Source: Clostridia bacterium (GTDB lineage: Bacteria > Bacillota > Clostridia > Oscillospirales > CAG-272). From it: a stretch of DNA of 53,120 bases. Positions 50,222 through 53,120 of the stretch are shown here, one piece after another. Location of the stretch: NCBI GenBank assembly GCA_017481595.1, contig JAFUOY010000009.1, positions 1 to 53,120 of the forward strand, written 5' to 3'. The first letter of the stretch is position 1, and each line of letters begins with the position of its first letter. The notes beneath the pieces were generated by a model that saw only the letters and a program-made list of their open reading frames with translations, had not been told where the DNA came from and did no database searches. Position numbers and translations under genes: made by a program.

Positions 50222-51079
50222 TTATGTTTGCCGTTTTCTATATTCCCCAAGCATTGCTCCTCCGATGATAAGCACTGCGCCGATGATCTGTATGGGAAAC
50301 ATTGTTTCCTTCAGGAATATCACCGAGAATACGACCGCAGACATCGGCTCGATATATCCGCATATCGCAACCGTCTGCACAGGCAGCTTCCCGATGGACG
50401 AGAAATAAAAATAACATCCGATGCCCGTATTCAGAAGTCCTAATACAAGAATAGGGATAATGCTTTGCGTGTCGATCTGCATACGGTAGCCTTGCTTGAT
50501 ACCGACAAAGATAGCAACTGTAATAAATGCCATAAAAAGCTGAAGCATCGAATTTTCAAGCCCCGTGATGTCATTCGCCTTCTTGTTGAACATCACCATC
50601 AGCGAATAGCATATCGCCGAGAGCAGACCGCAGGCAAGTCCCAATACGCTCACACCGTTCTCGAATGCCGTTCCGTTGACGAGGAAAATACCGACAAGCA
50701 CCACAAGAAAGCTACACACCTTGATCTTTGTAAGCTTTTCTCCGAACAGTATAGGAGAGAGTATCATCACAATGACAGGTCCACAGTAATAAGCGAGAGA
50801 CGCCAAGCTGACACCGATCTCGTCATATGCCTCATACAAGAATATCCAACTCGTTCCCATTGCAATTCCCGACACAGCAAGGAAGATGCTTTGCGTTTTG
50901 TACTTGTAAAATGTCAGCTTCTCCCTTACAATAAAGAAGATAGCGATCAGTAAAAGGCTACCGATCAATGTGCGCAAAAGCACTATCTCGTAGCTGCTCA
51001 GATGTATCAAACTTGCCACAATGCCGTTTGAGCCAAACAGCAATAGCGCAAAGATATATTTCAAATACGATGCTTTCAT
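50222..51079 (-). CDS. EamA/DMT-family transporter
   Basis: A 285-aa membrane protein with ten helices in two EamA repeats of five. Marks are FGSNGIVASLIHLS in helix 1, SGIAMGTSWIFLYEAYDEIGVSLASLAYYCGP in repeat 1 (shown here as SGIAMGTSWIFLYEA and SLASLAYYCGP), and GYIEPMSAVVFSVIFLKE in repeat 2. Members export amino acids, nucleosides or other metabolites. ATG 51079 follows AGAGGTTCTGAA; the TTG six codons upstream lies before that site. It is divergent from a LysR gene, the usual arrangement for a LysR-controlled exporter. Confidence 0.9.
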   Translation of the reverse strand: MKASYLKYIFALLLFGSNGIVASLIHLSSYEIVLLRTLIGSLLLIAIFFIVREKLTFYKYKTQSIFLAVSGIAMGTSWIFLYEAYDEIGVSLASLAYYCGPVIVMILSPILFGEKLTKIKVCSFLVVLVGIFLVNGTAFENGVSVLGLACGLLSAICYSLMVMFNKKANDITGLENSMLQLFMAFITVAIFVGIKQGYRMQIDTQSIIPILVLGLLNTGIGCYFYFSSIGKLPVQTVAICGYIEPMSAVVFSVIFLKETMFPIQIIGAVLIIGGAMLGEYRKRQT

Positions 51080-51102
51080 TTCAGAACCTCTTGACAATTC
51101 GG

Positions 51103-51126
51103 TGATAATAGTATATCATATTATCA
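51103..51126. promoter_or_regulatory. Inverted repeat over the DMT promoter -10
   Basis: TGATAAT (51103-51109) and ATTATCA (51120-51126), a perfect 7-bp inverted repeat spanning the -10 box of the DMT promoter. Confidence 0.5.
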
Positions 51127-51138
51127 TAAATTACACAA
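51110..51138 (-). promoter_or_regulatory. Sigma-A promoter of the DMT gene
   Basis: Minus strand TTGTGT (51138-51133), 17-bp spacer, TATACT (51115-51110). The weak -35 suits an activated promoter. Confidence 0.65.
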
Positions 51139-51140
51139 GC

Positions 51141-51157
51141 GAATATATCTCATATTC
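51141..51157. promoter_or_regulatory. Candidate LysR operator palindrome
   Basis: GAATAT-atctc-ATATTC, a perfect 17-bp interrupted palindrome just upstream of the DMT -35 and 35 bp before the LysR gene start. It is a likely LysR recognition site; it does not fit the strict T-N11-A pattern about its own centre. Confidence 0.5.
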
Positions 51158-51191
51158 ATCATTACAAAAACGCATAGATAAAGGAATGAAA

Positions 51192-52058
51192 ATGGACACC
51201 AACGTACAAAAATATATGGCGTTTATCAAGACCGTGGAGTACGGCAGCTTTACAAAGGCGGCGGAGATACTCAATTATTCGCAATCGGCTGTAAGCCGTA
51301 TGATAAACGACTTGGAAAAGGAATGGAACGTGACGCTCTTGGAGCGCAACCGCACAGGCGTGAAGCTTACCTCTGACGGAATGAAGATACTGCCAATCGC
51401 GCAAAGCGTATGCCGAGAGTTTGAGCGCTTGCAGGAGCAGATCGACGAAATAAATGGGCTTCAATCTGGACTTATCCGCATTGGTACATTTTCAAGCGTG
51501 GCAACGCATTGGCTCCCGAATATCATCAAGGAATTTCAAAAGGACTATCCCAATATCGACTATGAGCTTTTGCTCGGCGATTACACCGAGATAGAGGAAT
51601 GGATCAGAATAGGACGTGTGGATCTCGGCTTTCTCCGATTGCATACTGTCGATGATTTTGAAACGGTATTCTTGGAGAAAGATAAGCTACTCGTGGTTCT
51701 CCCCGAGGATCACCCGCTTGTAGGTAAAGATAAATTTCCCGTTAAGGCGTTGTGTGACTATCCCTTTATGCTTCTTGAAAAAGGAGCTAAAGCGGAGATA
51801 TCCGAAATATTCGAGAGAAACGGCATTACGCCTAACGTGCATTTTACAACATGGGATGACTATGCGGTAATGTCAATGGTTGAGGGCGGTCTCGGAATTG
51901 CTATTCTTCCCGAGCTGATACTGCGCAGAATACCGTATAAAATCGTGGCAAAAGAGCTTGACGTCCCTGCGTTCAGATGGATAGGCGTGGCTTATCGAAG
52001 CCAAAATGCACTCTCTATTGCCGCCAAGAAATTCATGGAGTATTTGAAATACAGATAA
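51192..52058 (+). CDS. LysR-family transcriptional regulator
   Basis: A 288-aa regulator. The N-terminal winged helix (residues 1-62) contains FTKAAEILNYSQSAVSRMIND followed by LLERNRTGVKLTSDG. The co-inducer domain (~90-288) starts RIGTFSSVATHWLP and has the periplasmic-binding-protein-like fold of the family (LLVVLPEDHPLV, MVEGGLGIAILPE). ATG 51192 sits 6 nt after AAGGA; ATG 51186 is directly adjacent to it and so less likely. It is divergent from the DMT exporter gene, which it probably activates. The inducer is unknown. Confidence 0.92.
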   Translation: MDTNVQKYMAFIKTVEYGSFTKAAEILNYSQSAVSRMINDLEKEWNVTLLERNRTGVKLTSDGMKILPIAQSVCREFERLQEQIDEINGLQSGLIRIGTFSSVATHWLPNIIKEFQKDYPNIDYELLLGDYTEIEEWIRIGRVDLGFLRLHTVDDFETVFLEKDKLLVVLPEDHPLVGKDKFPVKALCDYPFMLLEKGAKAEISEIFERNGITPNVHFTTWDDYAVMSMVEGGLGIAILPELILRRIPYKIVAKELDVPAFRWIGVAYRSQNALSIAAKKFMEYLKYR

Positions 52059-52062
52059 AAAA

Positions 52063-52122
52063 GAGGGCTGACGGAATAAATCGTCAGCCCTCAAAAATTG
52101 CGTCGGAGGAAACAAAGAAAAG
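52063..52122. repeat. GAGGGCT hairpin plus 30-bp tail, copy 3
   Basis: Stem GAGGGCTGACG / CGTCAGCCCTC (52063-52073 and 52082-52092), then AAAAATTGCGTCGGAGGAAA and CAAAGAAAA. The tail is shared with the copy at 52827 with few changes. It lies 4 nt after the LysR stop codon and is probably its terminator. Confidence 0.82.
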
Positions 52123-52131
52123 CCAAATCGG

Positions 52132-52160
52132 TTGAAAAGTTCATAGAAAAATGATATAAT
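52132..52160 (+). promoter_or_regulatory. Sigma-A promoter of the acetyltransferase gene
   Basis: TTGAAA (52132-52137), 17-bp spacer, TATAAT (52155-52160). The surrounding 55 bp match the ABC-F promoter region at 43 of 55 positions. Confidence 0.85.
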
Positions 52161-52197
52161 AAACTCATCGATAAATAAGAATTTGACGAGGTAACAA

Positions 52198-52794
52198 ATG
52201 ACTGAAAAAGAAAAAGCCGCGGCGGGTTATCTATACAACGCCAATTATGACGAAGAATTACTGAACGAAATAGGCAGATGCAATGATTTGTGCCATAGGT
52301 TTAATCAAATAGCACCTTCAAACCGCCAAGCACAGAGTGAGATTTTGAAGCAAATTTTTGGTTCTATGGGAGAACAGGTTACGGTCAATACACCGTTTTG
52401 GTGTGATTATGGATATAACACCTCTGTAGGCAATTATTTCTTTGCAAATCATAATTGTCAGATATTAGACGGTGGGAAGGTTCGCTTTGGCAATCACGTT
52501 TTTATTGCGCCCAATTGCTTGTTCACAACAGCAGAACATGCATTGGATGCTGAACAGCGAAACGAAGGACTTGAAGTCGCGTTGCCTATTACCGTTGGCA
52601 ATAATGTTTGGTTTGGAGCAGGTGTCATTGTTCTTGGCGGTGTAACTATAGGGGATAATGCTGTGATAGGAGCAGGAAGCGTCGTTACTAAAGACATTCC
52701 TTCAAATGTTATCGCACTTGGCGTTCCTTGTCGTGTTGTTCGTGAGATTACGGAAGAAGATAAGAAGCGTTATCAGATCTATCTTGAAAAATAG
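52198..52794 (+). CDS. Sugar O-acetyltransferase (maltose/galactoside acetyltransferase type)
   Basis: A 198-aa left-handed beta-helix acetyltransferase that uses acetyl-CoA. The N-terminal maltose-acetyltransferase cap shows EKAAAGYLYNANYDEEL. The hexapeptide repeats run from about residue 60 to 185 (VTVNTPFWCDYGYN, GNNVWFGAGVIVLGGVTIG, GAGSVVTKDIPSNVIALG), and the likely catalytic His114 is in LFTTAEHALDAEQR. It probably acetylates glucose, maltose or a galactoside, a detoxification step; a xenobiotic acetyltransferase role is less likely because the Maa cap is present. GAGG precedes the ATG. Confidence 0.92.
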   Translation: MTEKEKAAAGYLYNANYDEELLNEIGRCNDLCHRFNQIAPSNRQAQSEILKQIFGSMGEQVTVNTPFWCDYGYNTSVGNYFFANHNCQILDGGKVRFGNHVFIAPNCLFTTAEHALDAEQRNEGLEVALPITVGNNVWFGAGVIVLGGVTIGDNAVIGAGSVVTKDIPSNVIALGVPCRVVREITEEDKKRYQIYLEK

Positions 52795-52826
52795 ACAAAT
52801 TCCAATTTGTCGAGATGATAAAAAGC

Positions 52827-52883
52827 GAGGGCTGACCGAAACGGTCAGCCCTCAAAATTTGCGTCGGTGGAAACAAAGAAAAC
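52827..52883. repeat. GAGGGCT hairpin plus 30-bp tail, copy 4
   Basis: Stem GAGGGCTGACCG / CGGTCAGCCCTC (52827-52838 and 52842-52853) with an AAA loop, then AAAATTTGCGTCGGTGGAAA and CAAAGAAAAC. It is nearly the same as the copy at 52063 and lies 33 nt after the acetyltransferase stop codon. Confidence 0.85.
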
Positions 52884-52926
52884 AACCACTGGGGAATCTC
52901 ACGAAACCTCAGCGGCGTTTTTACGT

Positions 52927-53120
52927 TTATCTGACTACCGAAGAATGACTATAGATATAGAATTCCTCTTGGCTCGGCATCCACTTCTTTTCCTTATGTG
53001 GAAAAGTTGCGTCGAATGCTTCGACCGCAGAGATGTCCTCACAGCAGTCGGCGGCGGTAGATGGAATGTACATCCACTTTCTGCCGTCAAGCGCGTTCGG
53101 CACAAGCTCGCAAACGAGAA
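52927..53120 (-). CDS. Unknown protein, C-terminal part (cut by window edge)
   Basis: On the minus strand an uninterrupted frame runs from the right edge to TAA at 52929-52927 and gives 63 residues. These include ELVPNALDGRKWMYIPSTAA, then FPHKEKKWMPSQEEFYIYSHSSV. The composition is protein-like (Trp, Tyr, Cys and charged residues, no repeats), and the other two minus-strand frames look less coding, one of them stopping early. The stop is about 43 bases from the hairpin repeat at 52827-52883, which could serve as its terminator. I recognise no family. Confidence 0.55.
   Translation of the reverse strand, partial: LVCELVPNALDGRKWMYIPSTAADCCEDISAVEAFDATFPHKEKKWMPSQEEFYIYSHSSVVR

Noticed and set aside
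50191-52092. DMT-LysR pair as a transposon bounded by inverted hairpins
   Set aside because: The flanking hairpins are palindromes on their own, lack target duplications and enclose no transposase; they are better explained as terminators of one family.

Overview
The window looks like chromosomal DNA of a low-to-mid GC Gram-positive bacterium of the class Clostridia, probably an uncultured gut-type member near Oscillospiraceae or Christensenellales. This is an inference from a leucine T-box leader, a tandem glycine riboswitch, sigma-A promoters with 17-bp spacers, strong AGGAGG ribosome sites, AgrC/LytTR-type signalling, several XRE regulators and many carbohydrate-active genes. I see no rRNA, tRNA, CRISPR array, transposase or phage gene. 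Genes are small transcription units on both strands, and nearly every unit ends in a clear hairpin terminator, often bidirectional.

Layout, left to right. (1) 1-6120, minus strand: branched-chain amino-acid synthesis. A T-box controlled operon leuA-ilvB-ilvN-ilvC (ilvC cut by the left edge) is preceded by a separately promoted ilvE. (2) 6418-9453: cytosolic GH38 alpha-mannosidase. (3) 9656-17002: a membrane-anchored XRE regulator, a heterodimeric ABC exporter with a LytTR-like direct repeat in front, and a convergent HAD phosphatase / LytTR response regulator / GHKL kinase group. (4) 17093-18918: an alanine/glycine:Na+ symporter under a tandem glycine riboswitch. (5) 19051-21273: a DUF11 repeat protein, a VanZ-like membrane protein divergent from a small XRE regulator, and a strong orphan promoter that may make a small RNA. 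(6) 21361-25182: two sigma-factor genes. One has a long C-terminal extension and an in-frame amber codon near its proper start. The other overlaps a gene for a membrane-anchored serpin whose N-terminus looks like an anti-sigma segment. (7) 25247-30401: eda-kdgK, two XRE regulators and a MATE exporter. (8) 30509-50142: a carbohydrate and envelope accessory region. It holds an M50-like membrane metalloprotease with a CapA-like protein, a DUF6259 hydrolase, an amidohydrolase, an AEC carrier, an FAD oxidoreductase with a PocR-type AraC regulator, a GH63-like hydrolase, an ABC-F protein, a GIY-YIG-like/beta-helix/PDZ fusion, and an MFS-GHL10-ADP-ribosylglycohydrolase operon. (9) 50191-53120: a DMT exporter and LysR pair, a sugar acetyltransferase, and the C-terminus of an unknown protein, all punctuated by copies of one palindromic hairpin family.

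The strongest candidates for something undescribed are the ECF sigma / membrane-serpin pair (a serpin in the position of an anti-sigma factor), the nuclease-like/beta-helix/PDZ fusion, and a covarying hairpin family. Two unrelated genes (ABC-F and acetyltransferase) also share nearly the same promoter region and the same terminator type. All functions are read from sequence patterns; no search or structure prediction was run.
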